A DNA stretch of 64,000 bases from Otatea glauca (GCA_036346275.1 CM070724.1:47369038-47433037); one strand, 5' to 3'. Shown: positions 12,194 through 24,693, counted from the stretch's first letter. Numbers and translations: made by a program. Notes: generated by a model not told the origin, from the letters alone.

Positions 12194-13638
12194 CAGGGTT
12201 CAAAAAACAGTCAAAAACCGTTCGGTTTTCGCGAAAACCGGTCGTACCGAGCCGGTTCGGTAATTAAAACCGTTCGGAAAATCGGTCAAATGAACAGTAA
12301 ATTCAAAAAAATTGAAGAAATTTAGCAAAAAGTGTCAAAAAATTTTGAAGTTTTTTTTGTGCGTTCCTGAGGTAATCCTAATGATTCTGTAAACGTTTCA
12401 GATTATTATCAGATATGTACATTTTAAAAATTACAGCGGTAATCTTGTCACAATATATGCTCTTCAGTTTTTTATTTTCTAGGGGCATAAAATGAAGTCT
12501 AATATTTCTTAAACTTTTTTTGTGATTTTATAACGTCATCAAAATGATTATGTAAAATTTTGAGATGATGATCAAATATGTGTATTTTTTAAAAATTCTG
12601 AAAGTGCTATTATCATTGTATATGCTCTTTTGTTTTTGATTTTATATGGGAAATAAATGAAGTCTAATATTTCTGAAAATTTTAATACATGATCCTTTGG
12701 AACTATTTATATTTTCAGTAAAATTTTAGAATATAATAAATCATTTTACTATTTATAAAAATCTGACAGTGTATTTGTTCCTTTTCATTAATTTCTGTTT
12801 TAAATTTTTTAGAAGAAATAAATGATTTAAAAAATTGTAAATTTCTCTTAGATGTTTTATAGATTAATTGGGATTTTTTTTTCATTTTTAAATTTTTGTT
12901 TGCAATTTTTTCAATTTGTTCTTATATTTTCACTATTTTTCCTTCTGCCATCGGATTTCGATGTTCCGTACATGTAGGTCGAACATGTCATTTTTGCGAC
13001 AATGAAAGAGTGACGGAGCTATGCTTATGCCTACTTCACAACTTCAATTTAAATGCATTATAATGTAAATGGTGTTGATAAGTAAATGGTAGTGAAATTG
13101 CAAATGATTTTGCTTTGTAGTTATGTAAATGCTGATTTTTGCACTTATGTGATTGTAGTATTGCAATGAAAGATTATTTATTGATATATTATTGCTAAAT
13201 ACATAACTTACGACTTCTAATTCTCTAAAATATAGCAAAGGCCATGACGATTTTTTCCAAATTTAGGAGAGATCATTCTGGAATTTTTCACGTTTTCACA
13301 TACCTTATTTATATATTTATTATATTTTTACTCAATTTTAACCTTCCCTGTATTTCTACAAATTTTACAATATTTTTTTTTTGCATTTTTTCCCATTTTT
13401 TCGATTTTCCCCTAATTTTCCAACCTCGGGCGGTTTTCTCCAAAAACCGCTCGGTTTTTCGAGAAAACCGAGCGGTTTTTCGTCAAAAACCGCGGTTTTC
13501 GCGATCACGTTTGATCAAATTTCAAAATTTTCAAATTTACAAACTGTTCGGTTTTCCACAGTTTTCGAGCGGTTTACCGCGAAAACCGGTACCGCCGACT
13601 CTGCGAAAACCGTCCACGAAACGGTTTCGTGAACCCTG
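12194..13638. mobile_element. Non-autonomous hAT element with CGGTTTT subterminal repeats
   Basis: Ends are CAGGGTTCA (12194-12202) and TGAACCCTG (13630-13638), a perfect 9-bp terminal inverted repeat of hAT type (CAGGG). Flanking 8-mers are cccgcccg (12186-12193) and cccgcgcg (13639-13646), matching at 7 of 8 positions, the size hAT transposases create. Both subterminal regions are dense in variants of AAAACCG.TCGGTTTT in both orientations, as expected for transposase-binding sites. The core is AT-rich and has no transposase. A 147-codon open frame at 13244-13687 runs out of the element across its end and is not credible as a gene. Confidence 0.8.
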
Positions 13639-16600
13639 CCCGCGCGTGACATCGCGTCCTTATCAGGTACCCGCTGGCCACTGCTAATACACTTATCCTC
13701 GAGGCCTGACTGGCTAGCTGATGCCAAGTCATTCTCGCGCCGATTAAGACTCGTGCCATGTCCAGGGTTGGTTCAATGGGCTCACAGGCGTTCCTAACCA
13801 CGACTAGTTCGATGTAGCGTTCGCGCATTAACTTTGAATATGTTTCTGGACCTGTTCAAAGCATATATGTTCAGAAGTGATCGATTCATTTCATTGGGTG
13901 GTGTACTATAGCAGCAGAATAGACCGAGCATGAGAGATTTGGGGTGTTGGCTTAGCCTTGGCCAAGTCAGGCCAGGTCAAGCCGAGCTTGGTGTTGGGTT
14001 TCCAAAGGGTCAAGGTGTCAAGAACATTCTTGTAGCGCTAGAAATAAAACAGCGTCTAGTTTGATCTAGCTCGACTTAGTCTTTACGCGTTAAATTACAC
14101 CACCCTAGTCAGGCCAAATCGACGGATGCATAATCCATGATTTTTGGAAGCTCAAAGTACCCTATCATATACAACCTAGCTTGCAAAAGTTTTTCTTTTC
14201 TTTTCAGAATTTTGTAACTATGTCTCTGGAGTGAAACAAGAGTATTGGTTTTGTACATGTGTAACACTCTTGAGTCACTCATGATTTATCCTACCGGTGT
14301 TTTTTTCACAATATTTCACAGAAATTTCCCGTTGGTACGTGGGTGATAACGTAGATCGGTTGGTCCTCCAGCTACAAGCACGAGCGATTGCACGCAGAGC
14401 CAGCCAAGCATCGGAAGGCTCCCCCTTATCCAGTGGCACACAAGCAACGGATCTTAATAATCAAACCCATTTTCTTCTTGCTTGCTTCGAGAAGCAACAG
14501 GAAACCAACAAAAGGATAATTATTATTTGTCACAAAGTTGATAGTAATTGATGATTTATCACGTCCTTACCTAAGATTACATGTCAGTAAAACAACACGT
14601 GTTAAATCATGAATTATACCAACTTAAGTGTGGTAAATAATCAAATGTCCCAAGGGAGAAGAGAGGGAGAGAACCATTGTGACGATGAGACTTCACATAA
14701 GAAAACGTAAGGGCCAGCTCCACATAAGAACGATTTTTGCGCGAAATGGTCACGAATAGACATTGACATGCCGGTCTAGGCAAATTACACGCAGTGGATG
14801 CATACAGCGACTTCGTCACAAATCGTTCACACGGCATGCATACAATTCGCCAAAAGGCAAGATATGTTGCTATCGGAAATGTGATCAGTGCTACTGAGAC
14901 GTGTACCATAGGTCACAGCAGGCTGAGCTATTTCACCACATTTTTCCAAGACTATCTTTTTTCTGAATTTTCCGAGACCGTCCATGTAAAAAGCGACGGC
15001 ATTTGCGGCGGTCTGCACACGCAAACAGGGCAGTGACACACTAACTAACACAAACCGGGGCAAGGCAGGGGTCGAGACGGGACGGGAGACGTCGCCGTCA
15101 GATCGCTGCGATCATCTTGGGCTCTTGTGCTAGTCCTTATCTGCTCTTCGCTACAAGCTTCTTTGTATCCGTCGTACACTTCCTCCTTAACCTTGGGCGT
15201 ACACTTCCTCCTTAAGCTTGGGAGTTATGGTGCATCGCAACATCCACAGCTAGCTCGGTCTCTTTCTTGCCCGGTGGCCTAACCAATGTAACCATGAACC
15301 AACCAATCCTATGACCCTAACTAACCCCGATCTTTGATAACCATATTGATTAACAACTGATTGAGCACTTTAGGTGACATAAAGGAGAAAAGATGTCTTT
15401 TTTTTGTCTATGTTAGTAAGTACCAACCAAGCAATTCAACTACTGCCTCGTGTTTAGCTAATTAGGTTGATTACCTTACTAGTCCTCGCTCCTGACATCA
15501 CATGAGTTTCATTGAAAAAAGATTGTTTTCTTTCCATCTTTGCATACATTTCTACTACCCTTTTTTAGAGGGAATACATCCCACTACCTGATGTCAGTCT
15601 ATATGAAGGCTCCATTTTAAACGCAGGATTACTGTAAGATTGCACCGTTTTTGTAAATAAATGTGAAATTCTTGCACTCAAAATGCAGCCTAAAATGGTA
15701 CGCGTAGCTGTATGATCAACCGATTTTTTGGACACTATAGAATCAGCATTTTGTTACCCCGAAATACTGATTAACATTTGACCGTCGTCTTATGCGAGAT
15801 CATCACAAGATCCGGCCGAAGATTAATTAGTTGGATCTAACAAAAAGTGTCACGGAGTGCTACTTCATTTGTCAGTTTCATAGGATACATTATTATTAGC
15901 TTGCATCAGAAAGTTAGCTCAGGAAAAGTGTACTTCATTGCTTTCTTTCTCCAAAAGTTCGCATTACAGGACGCTTAACAAGTCAAATGCTCACCAAGTA
16001 GACAAAAAATTGGATGCTTTTCATGAAATCCTCCATTTCGTAGTGCTTCAGCACTTGCTCGAGATAGTTCAGAATGCCGTATATTTTTTAACAGAGATAG
16101 TATTACGTAGCGTAGTCGTGTAGGTGTAACATTGCATTTACTACAATATGGAGTACTTGATTGGGATTAGTACATCTGGGGTGGTACTTGAAGAGTTAGG
16201 TACCAGCAAAACTTGAGTTCAGCTGATCTGCATTTTGCTTTCTTTCTCAAGTTCATCTCGAACCAGTGAATTAAGATTGCTTAATGGTACCATGTCCGTT
16301 CTTCAAGCATCTTGTTGTGCAAGTACAGTGTGCATATTATAGCAATGCTAATGTGATGCTACTTAGGATCCACCCTCTTAATTACTACCATACAACTTGC
16401 ATTACGACCTGGAATTATCCACCCAATGCATCCTCCTCTATATTTTTGTTGTTTTTGAATGGACCCAAGGTTTTTTTTTTCTCGTCACGGTGTTGCCTTT
16501 GAGAACATGCAATTGGTGGGCTGCTTGGTCAAATCTATCTGAGATGGCTTGGAACCCCCTCAACAAATAATTCCCCATGGACCCAACCCCAATGCTCAAA

Positions 16601-16689
16601 CCACCCTCCAGCCTAGCATTGCCAACTCAAAACTCCCCCAATCTCCCAAGCAAAGGCTAAATCCACACAAGTACCATGCAACACACAAC
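13639..16689. other. Intergenic stretch without a recognised gene
   Basis: About 3 kb with only short open frames on both strands, none with a recognisable domain or splice context. No tRNA-like cloverleaf or convincing TIR pair was found on reading. Confidence 0.5.
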
Positions 16690-17684
16690 TCTAGTACAAG
16701 GGATAGGCTGACTTCGCTACCATATTTAATGAATCAGCAGCAGGGCAAGTACAATAGCAAAGCCAACTACTGACTAATAGTAAGATAAAAGCCAATTTGT
16801 ATAATAACTATCTCTAAATGCTGTCTCTAGATGTTGTGCAATAACTATCTTTTCTCTCTTGTACATAAATGATCTACCTATGCTCCCGTGCAAAGCTGGC
16901 TACTAAATAAGAGTCAGCTCTTTTCTCTTTTCTCACTCCTCCACATAGACTGATGTGTACAAGCTAAAAGTCAGCTGACATGATCTTATTGTATATGCCC
17001 TAATGTTTTTATTCGTATACATGAGTTGTTTGAATTTGAGAAGCCTGATGGAAGATAAGCTAGAAGATTTATGCATAGCTAACACAAGAGATAGACTCAT
17101 TTCACTACAAATATTTGGTCAACCAGCGGCATTCCTAATGTTGTGTTGTATACACGAGTTGTTTGAAATTGAGAAGCCTGAAGCAAGACAAGCGATTTAT
17201 GCACTTTATAACAGTACAACAACAACGATAACACAAGGGATAAATTGACTTCACTATGACATTTGATCAATCAACGGCCCCTAATGTTTTGTCGTATACG
17301 CGGGTTATTTGGAACCGAGTAGTCTGACTCAAGACAAGCAACATAATTTATGCACTTTACTGCAAAATTTGCATGTCCTAATAATTTCTTACTTTTATCT
17401 GTTTTAAAGAGCAATGCTGTATGCTAGAAGGATGTGGGTGTAAATTCTGCTAGTCTTATGTGAATTGTTCGAAATTGAGCAGTCAGACATAAGACAAGCA
17501 AAAAAGATTTATGCACTTTATAAAAAAGCAACACGCAATACTAAAAAAAGGGATAGACTGAATTCATTGTGATACTAATTTGGACAACTAGAGGCCTCCC
17601 TAATGTTTTGTCCTAGACGTGGGTTGTTTGAAAGTGAACGGTCTGACGCAAGACAAGCAAGAAGATTTATGCACTTCATAACAA
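16690..17684. repeat. Degenerate tandem array, left part
   Basis: At least four diverged copies of a unit of about 145-165 bp are visible. Each holds a gtatac.cg.gttgtttgaa segment (near 17015, 17148, 17295 and 17610), then agacaagca...gatttatgcacttta, then acaagggatagactgacttc. Copies differ by substitutions and small indels, so the array is old. A stretch near 17380-17450 (gtcctaataatttctt ... gttttaaagagcaatg) recurs at 19139-19215, beyond an AT-rich insertion, showing that the array once continued there. Confidence 0.65.
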
Positions 17685-19132
17685 ACTAGTAAGGTGACCC
17701 ATACACTTGCACGTGCATCATCTTTAAAGTATGTTTAAATGATTTAGTAATACATATGTGATTTTATTTTTGGAAAATAGATTGTTGCAGAACTCCATTT
17801 GTAATATTTTGATATTATATATTATAGGAGAAAATATACTTACTCTGTTTCTCAATACTTGTCACATGTGATCGATTTTTTTCCCAAATACTTGCATAGG
17901 ACAACAATAAACGTAGCATAACATAACATTCTCTATTTATATCATCTCTTAATTTCATTGTTGCAATACTTTTCTCTTTCTTTTAATATTTCTTTTAACG
18001 CACATCACATTACTTATACCGGTATAGCCGAGTGACCACCTGTTGATGTATCACTCTCTTAATCTCTTAATTCCATAGAGGTCCACCAAATAAAGAGTTA
18101 GAATATATATTTTATTTTTTTGAGAATTTTTAGCTTATTCTGTATTTCTTAGCGACAATAGAAAACCTATTAGTGACTTTTATTACATGATAGTTAATAA
18201 TTTTTATATATAAATCAAATTATTTACCTTATTATATTTTTTTCTCAAATTAGCAAATTTCTATAATTTTAATTCTAAAGAAAACCAAAATTTATATTTT
18301 TCACGTAGTATGGAATTTAAAAACAATCCCTAATTTCCTTTTATTTTTATTCTTATGTTATTTTGTTGTTATTTTTTTATTTAATTTCAAATTTTAGGTT
18401 TTAATTTAGAGTTAAAATCAAATGGCTAATTTCCTTTGATTGTTTATTTTGAATTTATGTTATTTTTCATATTAGTTTTAGGTTAGAATTCGTATACAAA
18501 TCCATTGCTAATTTTTATTCTAAATTTCAGCTATGCACAGGTTTTAATTTGGATTTTGTACGAAAGTTAAATGGTTGATTTCATTTTATTTTTATTCTAT
18601 TTTTTGTTGTGCTTGGTATGGACTTTTTCTTCAAAACTAAGTCGTTAATTTATTGTTATTTTTTTATTTAATTTCGAATATTAGTTCTAGGTTATACTTG
18701 ATATACAAATCCAATGGCTAATTTTTATTCTGAATTTTAGCTATGTACATGTTTTAGTTTAGAGTTCATATGAAAATCAAATGGCTATTTTTTTTTATTT
18801 TTTATTCTAAATTTCTTTTATTTTTAATTGTACTTGGTATGAACACTTTCTTTAAATAGACGGTTAGATGTTTTTCTTTAAATAATAACATCCAATGTCT
18901 ATTATAGTTCAACTTAGTTAGGGTTCACACCAGATTACGGACAAGATATTTTATTTTATTTTTGTAAGAATTTCTAGCATATTTCTATTTTTTGTTAGAA
19001 AGATCCGATAACGGTTGTAACAGGGTCCACCAGAATAAGAGCTAAATGTTTTGCTTTTTGTGAGAACTTTTAATCTATCTCTCTTTTCTTCTTAGCAGCA
19101 ACTCTACATGAGCTTTTAATATATAATAGTAT
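17685..19132. mobile_element. AT-rich insertion splitting the tandem array
   Basis: The segment begins ACTAGTAAGGTGACCC and ends TTTTAATATATAATAGTAT, the form of a widespread grass interspersed repeat. It is very AT-rich and internally repetitive: blocks such as caaatggctaatttttattc, a tgtac.tggtatg.ac.tt block and a tttagttctaggtta-like block recur at roughly 250-300 bp. Array sequence resumes right after it (gccatgtcctcgtaatttct compared with gcatgtcctaataatttctt at 17377), which defines the insertion. No coding sequence and no clear target duplication were seen, so the class is open (possibly Helitron-like). Confidence 0.5.
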
Positions 19133-19230
19133 GCCATGTCCTCGTAATTTCTAAGCTGTATTTGTTTTAAAGAGCGATGACGTATGACAGAAGGATGCCT
19201 ACGCAAATTCAGCTAGCATTAATATTTTTT
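19133..19230. repeat. Degenerate tandem array, right remnant
   Basis: Matches the 17375-17460 part of the left array, including gttttaaagagcgatg and agaaggatg, then fades into unique DNA upstream of the GT61 gene. Confidence 0.55.
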
Positions 19231-19442
19231 AGTGGAGAATAGGAAGATAAGGCTTGATTTATGATTTGGACTAAATGCTTACAACTACATAACAAATTAT
19301 CTGTACCTGTAACTCACACCTCGCTTCGAATCAAAGGACCCACAAATTTCTCGAAGATGTTCCATCAACGCTGTGGCTGTGTTGCTATAGCATATACCTC
19401 AACCACTAACCGCCACTAGTTTTTTATACTCTTCTGCAGAGC

Positions 19443-19450
19443 CATTTATA
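19443..19450 (+). promoter_or_regulatory. TATA box of the GT61 gene
   Basis: The motif atttatag follows a second candidate (ttttatact at about 19420). A start of transcription 25-35 bp downstream would fall near 19475, past the ATG at 19468. This favours the ATG at 19561 as the translation start. Confidence 0.45.
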
Positions 19451-19560
19451 GCTCTCCGGTTCTTTCCTTGCTGGCTCGCTCTATCAGAATCCAAAACCCC
19501 AAACCTTCTCCCCCCCTCCTCCTCTGTGTCTCCAGAGAGTCTCCGCTCTCTACGCCAAAC

Positions 19561-21141
19561 ATGGTGCAACAACACAGAATCTACATCCTACAGTTCAGGA
19601 AGGAAGAGCCGGAGCAGGAGCTGGCATGCAAGGTCTCGCCGCCCAAGGGCGCTGGCCGCCGCGTCATGTACTACTACGACGAGTACGGCAGCGGCGGCAA
19701 GGACGGCAAGACGGTGCAGTCCAGGACGCTCAGCATGCGCCGTTTCTTCAGCTTGCTCCTCATCTCTTTCCTCTCCGTCTCTACGCTCCTCGTGGCGCCG
19801 GTCTCCTTCTTCTCCTTCGTGCACAGCGATGCGGGCGGCGCGGCGGCGGCCACGCAGCGCACGACGGCCACGCCGTGCTCCGGGATGGGCAACGACAGCC
19901 TCTGCTGCGACCGCACGTCAGCGCGCGCGGACATCTGCTTCGCACGCGGCGACCTGCGCATGCACTCGGCGAGCGCGTCGTTCCAGCTCGTGTCCGGGAA
20001 TTCGACGGGGGAGGAGGAGGAGAGGATACGACCGTACACGCGCAAGTGGGAGGCCAACGTCATGGCGACCATCGACGAGGTGCGCTTGCACCGCGTGTCC
20101 CCCGGGCACTCCGCGCGCTGCGACGTGAGGCATGACGTGCCGGCGGTGCTGTTCTCCACGGGCGGGTACACGGGCAACGTATACCACGAGTTCAACGACG
20201 GCATCCTGCCGTTGTTTGTGACGTCACGCCACTTCCGGCGTCGCGTGGTGTTCGTCATCCTCGAGTACCACGACTGGTGGATTACCAAATACGGCGACGT
20301 CGTCTCCCGCCTCTCGGCCTTCCCGCCCATCGACTTCACCGCTGACCGCCGCGTGCACTGCTTCCCCGAGGTGATCACCGGCCTCCGCATCCACGGCGAG
20401 CTCACTGTGGACCCCGCGCAGACGCCCGAGGGCAAGAGCATCCGCGACTTCCGCAGGCTCCTGGACGACGCCTACCGCGGCCGCATCAACTACCTCGAGC
20501 GCCACGAACGCCGCGCAGCTCGCAAGCGCCGCGCCGCCGCCAGGTTCACCACCATCCCCACGCCGCTCGCGCCTCCGAAGCACACCTCTCCGGACAAGCC
20601 GAGGCTGGTGATCGTGTCAAGGACCCGGTCCCGCGTGATAGAGAACGAGGCGGACGTGGCCGCGCTCGCCGCGGACGTCGGCTTCGACGTGCGCGTGATC
20701 CGCCCGGAGCGCACCACCGAGCTGTGCAAGATATACCAGGAGCTCAACGCCAGCGACGCCATGGTGGGCGTGCACGGCGCGGCCATGACCCACTTCCTCT
20801 TCATGCGCCCGGGCAAGGTGTTCATACAGGTGGTTCCCCTCGGCACGGACTGGGCCGCCGGCGCCTACTACGGCGAGCCTGCTTCGCGACTCGGCCTGCG
20901 TTACGTCGGCTACAAGATCCTCCCCGAGGAGAGCTCGCTCTCCCGGGAGTACCCGACCGGCGACCCCGTGCTCACCGACCCCGCCGGTGTGGCGCAGCGC
21001 GGCTGGGACGTGACCAAGAAGGTGTACCTGGATCGGCAGAACGTCCGGCTCGACCTGGCGCGGTTCAGGGAGGAGCTGGTCAGAGCTCACCAGTACATAG
21101 TCGCCGCCAGGAGGAGGCGGCGGCCAAGAGCTATGCCGTGA
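19561..21141 (+). CDS. GT61-family Golgi glycosyltransferase (xylan-modifying type)
   Basis: GT61 enzymes are Golgi type II membrane proteins. The grass-expanded members mainly add arabinose or xylose side chains to xylan; the donor and linkage of this one cannot be read from sequence. The gene is intronless and about 526 residues from the chosen start; an in-frame ATG at 19468 would add 31. A cytosolic tail of about 60 residues precedes one membrane anchor (about residues 62-86, FFSLLLISFLSVSTLLVAP) and then a Cys-containing stem. The catalytic region shows GT61 hallmarks in order: STGGYTGNVYHEFNDG, PRLVIVSRTRSRVI, then GVHGAAMTHFLFMRPGKV followed by VVPLG, and a C-terminal YVGYKILPEESSL segment. 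No stop or frameshift interrupts it. High GC at third positions is usual for intronless grass genes and explains the many open shadows on the other frames. TATA boxes lie just upstream and AATAAA at 21349. Confidence 0.92.
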   Translation: MVQQHRIYILQFRKEEPEQELACKVSPPKGAGRRVMYYYDEYGSGGKDGKTVQSRTLSMRRFFSLLLISFLSVSTLLVAPVSFFSFVHSDAGGAAAATQRTTATPCSGMGNDSLCCDRTSARADICFARGDLRMHSASASFQLVSGNSTGEEEERIRPYTRKWEANVMATIDEVRLHRVSPGHSARCDVRHDVPAVLFSTGGYTGNVYHEFNDGILPLFVTSRHFRRRVVFVILEYHDWWITKYGDVVSRLSAFPPIDFTADRRVHCFPEVITGLRIHGELTVDPAQTPEGKSIRDFRRLLDDAYRGRINYLERHERRAARKRRAAARFTTIPTPLAPPKHTSPDKPRLVIVSRTRSRVIENEADVAALAADVGFDVRVIRPERTTELCKIYQELNASDAMVGVHGAAMTHFLFMRPGKVFIQVVPLGTDWAAGAYYGEPASRLGLRYVGYKILPEESSLSREYPTGDPVLTDPAGVAQRGWDVTKKVYLDRQNVRLDLARFREELVRAHQYIVAARRRRRPRAMP

Positions 21142-21348
21142 TCACTGGTCAAGCAACCAATCACTTTGACCGGTTTGGTTAACCAACTGCTCCCATATGC
21201 TATAGTTTTATACAATTTTTTTTCTTCTTGTTCTTGTTACTTACACTAACTTGACCTGACAATTCTTTGCATTAGATAGTGTGTTGATGTAATTGTGATG
21301 GATGGTGGTTTACAATTTACAGTTTGAACTTGATGTGCATACATACTC

Positions 21349-21354
21349 AATAAA
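21349..21354 (+). terminator. Polyadenylation signal of the GT61 gene
   Basis: AATAAA lies 208 bp past the stop codon, in T-rich sequence, a normal distance for a plant 3' UTR. Confidence 0.5.
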
Positions 21355-21473
21355 AGAAGTCAATTACATTGAATATACAAGGGTGTGCAATTAATTTTGC
21401 ATTTTCTCTGGTGATTGGTATATATGTGCAGTAAGGGTGTGCAAGTAGCAGATACAAGTTGCTGCTGTTTGCA

Positions 21474-21645
21474 GGGCAAGAACTTTGAACTGCTTCTTGT
21501 TATAAAGGATCCATCTCAAACACATGCAAAGGATCTTGGCAGTTCCAGGAGGGAGATGTTACGTGTTTCCTATCCAGTTCTCCAGCCTGTATTGGTTTCT
21601 CAGTTGGTTGAAACATACTACTCAGCTTTTGTTAAGCGTCAATAA
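21474..21645 (+). other. Unrecognised open frame, possible terminal exon fragment
   Basis: Follows a possible splice acceptor (ctgctgtttgcag|ggcaag). The frame reads GKNFELLLVIKDPSQTHAKD and ends SQLVETYYSAFVKRQ before TAA, with a coding-like composition. I do not recognise it and see no further exons; it could be a captured or decayed exon. Confidence 0.25.
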
Positions 21646-22828
21646 AGCTTGCTAATTAGTGGCCATAAAGCTCTACCTATCAGGCATGGACAACTGCCAA
21701 CACAACAGTACTATGGTGATCGATCGATGCATGCATAACATACCTTCTACTACTCAAGCAGCGCAACGACTAGTTGAGAATTATGCAATCATCAGTCAAT
21801 AGTTTCAAAGGTGAATTTCACAACCATACCTAGAAAGCAGAAACACTACAAAAAGAACAGACTGGATAGCTCATGTAGCTGCTAGTATACGCACCAATCA
21901 GGCTAGATAGTGGCAACGTTCAGTGGAATATCACAATCGGATAATAGTAAGTGGCAAGTGGAAATCCCGGCCCATTCGTTGGCTTCGTCGTTCTACAAGA
22001 GAAAAAGGTTATGGCTTACGCATGCGCGTTTACCGTCCCCGGTCTGCTACTTGCAGCATAATACTGGTCAGAAAAATCAGACGAAATTCCATATCTGAAC
22101 TTGCCCATCCACATCGGCATCGTCGCATCAAGACCGGAAATGGTCACTTCAGGTACACGCACGCTGACCTGTGACTTGCGATCGAAGATAGTATATAACA
22201 TCTACTTCTACTTTTCCGTTGGGCAGAAGACGTGGGCAATTTGAACAGTGCTCCACTGCTTTTTTGTGGTGGTATAAGTTATATAAATTTTGAAGTAATG
22301 AAGTGGTAAGTAATTACAATCTACCTTTTATTTATGTTTTAATATTTACGTAACTTTTACTTACTGTACGTACTTTAACATAAGAATGACCTATTTACTT
22401 TCACTTACTGTACTACTAATGCATTCATCCGATACATTCTAGCGTAACGACTTCTCCCGATACATTCCTGTAACGCAGAGGTAGAAGCGCGAAGTCGTGT
22501 GATCAAATTCTGGAAAATTTATACAAATAATCTACCCAACATATAGTTCATTAGAATCGAACATTAACCTTTAGATAGCAAATTGGGTGCCACGCAGGAT
22601 GAACTTTCGAATAGGCGGCACCTTCTCCAGTTTCGGAACAAGTAACGTGGCGTCATGTTGCTGTGCCTGCAGAATCCAGATGGAGAGTGGCTGCCCTGCT
22701 GGGCGCTGGCTGTGAGGAAAATAGAGGCAAAACGAAAGGAAAAGAAGAAGAGAAAATGCACGGGCCGAACACCAGTTATAGCATTGCTACTTCGTGCATG
22801 GAGAAGAGATCATTCAAGGACAACTTTA
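21646..22828. other. Intergenic stretch without a recognised gene
   Basis: Moderately AT-rich unique-looking sequence. Short open frames at 21910-22174 and 22655-22899 have no domain or splice support, and the last one runs into the element that starts at 22829. Confidence 0.5.
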
Positions 22829-24693
22829 GGTCCTGTTTGGAGGGCTGCAGCTGGGCTGTAAAGCTGATTTTGGTTTGCTGGGCTCTAAAGCAGCTGTAAC
22901 TGATTATTGTAGCTTTTCTTGAAAGGCCGTTTGATAAACTGGCTGTAAGTTGGCTGCTGCAGCTATAACTGATGTTTAAATGATTGAAATAACCTTAAGA
23001 GTTCTGAAGACTTATTTGTACGCTGATTTAACTTAAATATTGATCTTTTAGATTATATTTGCGAAAACATTAAGTGATGAATAACTAAGCATAAGTTATA
23101 TTTTATTTTTTTCACAAGACCATCAATTTCCTCCATATATGCATCATTGAAACATTGATATGTCTTGCATTCTGATCATCATTGACCATATCACCAAGTA
23201 CAACTCGATAAGAACTACAACATGCAATTCTCGAGGTGCTAAAGATCCACGGAATGAAAATGTGTCTAAATGAACCTTACATTTGATGTTAATACCGAAA
23301 CTCCTAGTATAGCAATTGTTGTGGACGACTTGGCTAATATTAATGGGTCAGTTGACTTAGCATAAACATTCTTCCTATTAGACTCAAGGGAAGATCTGGC
23401 ATTGTTTTTAACCTGATAATGACTGGCAGTGGTAAGTATTCCATCAATATAAAATCAGGATAGAAAATTTTGACTTGATGGATAGAGAGAGCTGCTTCTG
23501 ATTGACATCAGCTAATGACCATCCCACATCCCATGATGAATTTCCAATCAGTGAACCATCATGTTTTAAAAAGGATAATACAGAATCAGCAGATGCTGGG
23601 ACATCAACCTAGAAAGGAAACCGAACTGATGATGAATCATTTATAATTTTATATACAAATATCTACAAAATAAATGCTATCTTGGTTTAAAATTATGAAG
23701 TCTACTAGTTCATGATTACTGTGGAGCTCCAGAATTTTCATGTCTGATGTTTCCAGATTTCTCACTCTGCATATGGAAGAGCAAGTACAGGATTTTAAGA
23801 AAAGCCTACTAAAACTCTCTCAGAATGTTTATACCTTAGTAATTCTTCAAAACACAGAACTGAGCACTGAGTATTTGGTCCTATAACCTCGTACAATACT
23901 GACACCATTGATCTTAAGTCTTACAACCCCATAAATATGCATCAATTTACATATAAATTGGCGATTTACTCCTATGTGGTAATTGACATACTTCCATCAA
24001 TATGAATTTACTCGTTTCTTTTCAAAATACGAATGAGTGTTACACAATACTACACAAGCGCAACACCAAATCTCATATCCCTGCTTAAGTTCCTCACCTC
24101 AACTAGCACATCAAGACGATGACCCCGGTGTGGCCGTGAGCCTCGCAGATACAATCAAGGAGCGGCGGCGGCTCCGCCAGGGAGCCCAGCGGTAAGAGGA
24201 CGGCTGACGCCGAGAGCGTGCGGTGGACCCCGACCTGGAAACCAAAGCAGGCCATCACGATTTGCCTCGAGAAAAGCTCAAATTTCGCGACAAAATTGAC
24301 TAATTAGGGAGGGAGGGGGGACAACGGGTGCTGAACTGGTGTAGGTGGAAGGCGTGGTGGCGCATCTTGACGGCCTTGGGGTCCTGTAAGCTCACGGCCG
24401 CGGGGTGGAAGGAGACGGCACAGCACGAGGCAACTAGTCGGCGCGGAGGCGAGCTCGGGAGGGGCGGAGGCGGCCTCGGTCGAGGCGGAGCAAGGTCGGT
24501 GGGGAGCTCGATCGGGGCGGGTCGACGCGAGGCGTAGGACCGAGCGGGGCGAAGCGAAAGCTGCATCGAAGCACGTCAGGCTGTGGCTTTCACGCGGCTT
24601 TTGCCGCTGCTTGGCTGGCAAGCCGCTTCGCCGCACATCCTCTTTGGCGGGGCTTCGGCTCCCAGCTGCAGCGCAGTCGCGCCAAACAGACGC
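22829..24693. mobile_element. PIF/Harbinger-type element with GC-rich right part
   Basis: Left end GGTCCTGTTTGG and right end CCAAACAGACGC are inverted, and both continue inward to a GCTGCAGCTGGG block. The element is flanked by TTA on each side (22826-22828 and 24694-24696), the 3-bp target duplication of PIF/Harbinger elements. No transposase or Myb-like protein is recognisable inside. About 24110-24650 is strongly GC-rich, unlike the AT-rich remainder, and could be a captured host 5' region. Open frames on the minus strand there (to 24636) have no domain. Confidence 0.6.

Noticed and set aside
13244..13687. 147-codon open frame
   Set aside because: It crosses the right end and target duplication of the hAT element and has a low-complexity Phe/Ile-rich start.
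19588..21182. Several long open frames overlapping the GT61 gene on other frames and the minus strand
   Set aside because: High GC at third codon positions removes stops from other frames. Only the annotated frame has family motifs.
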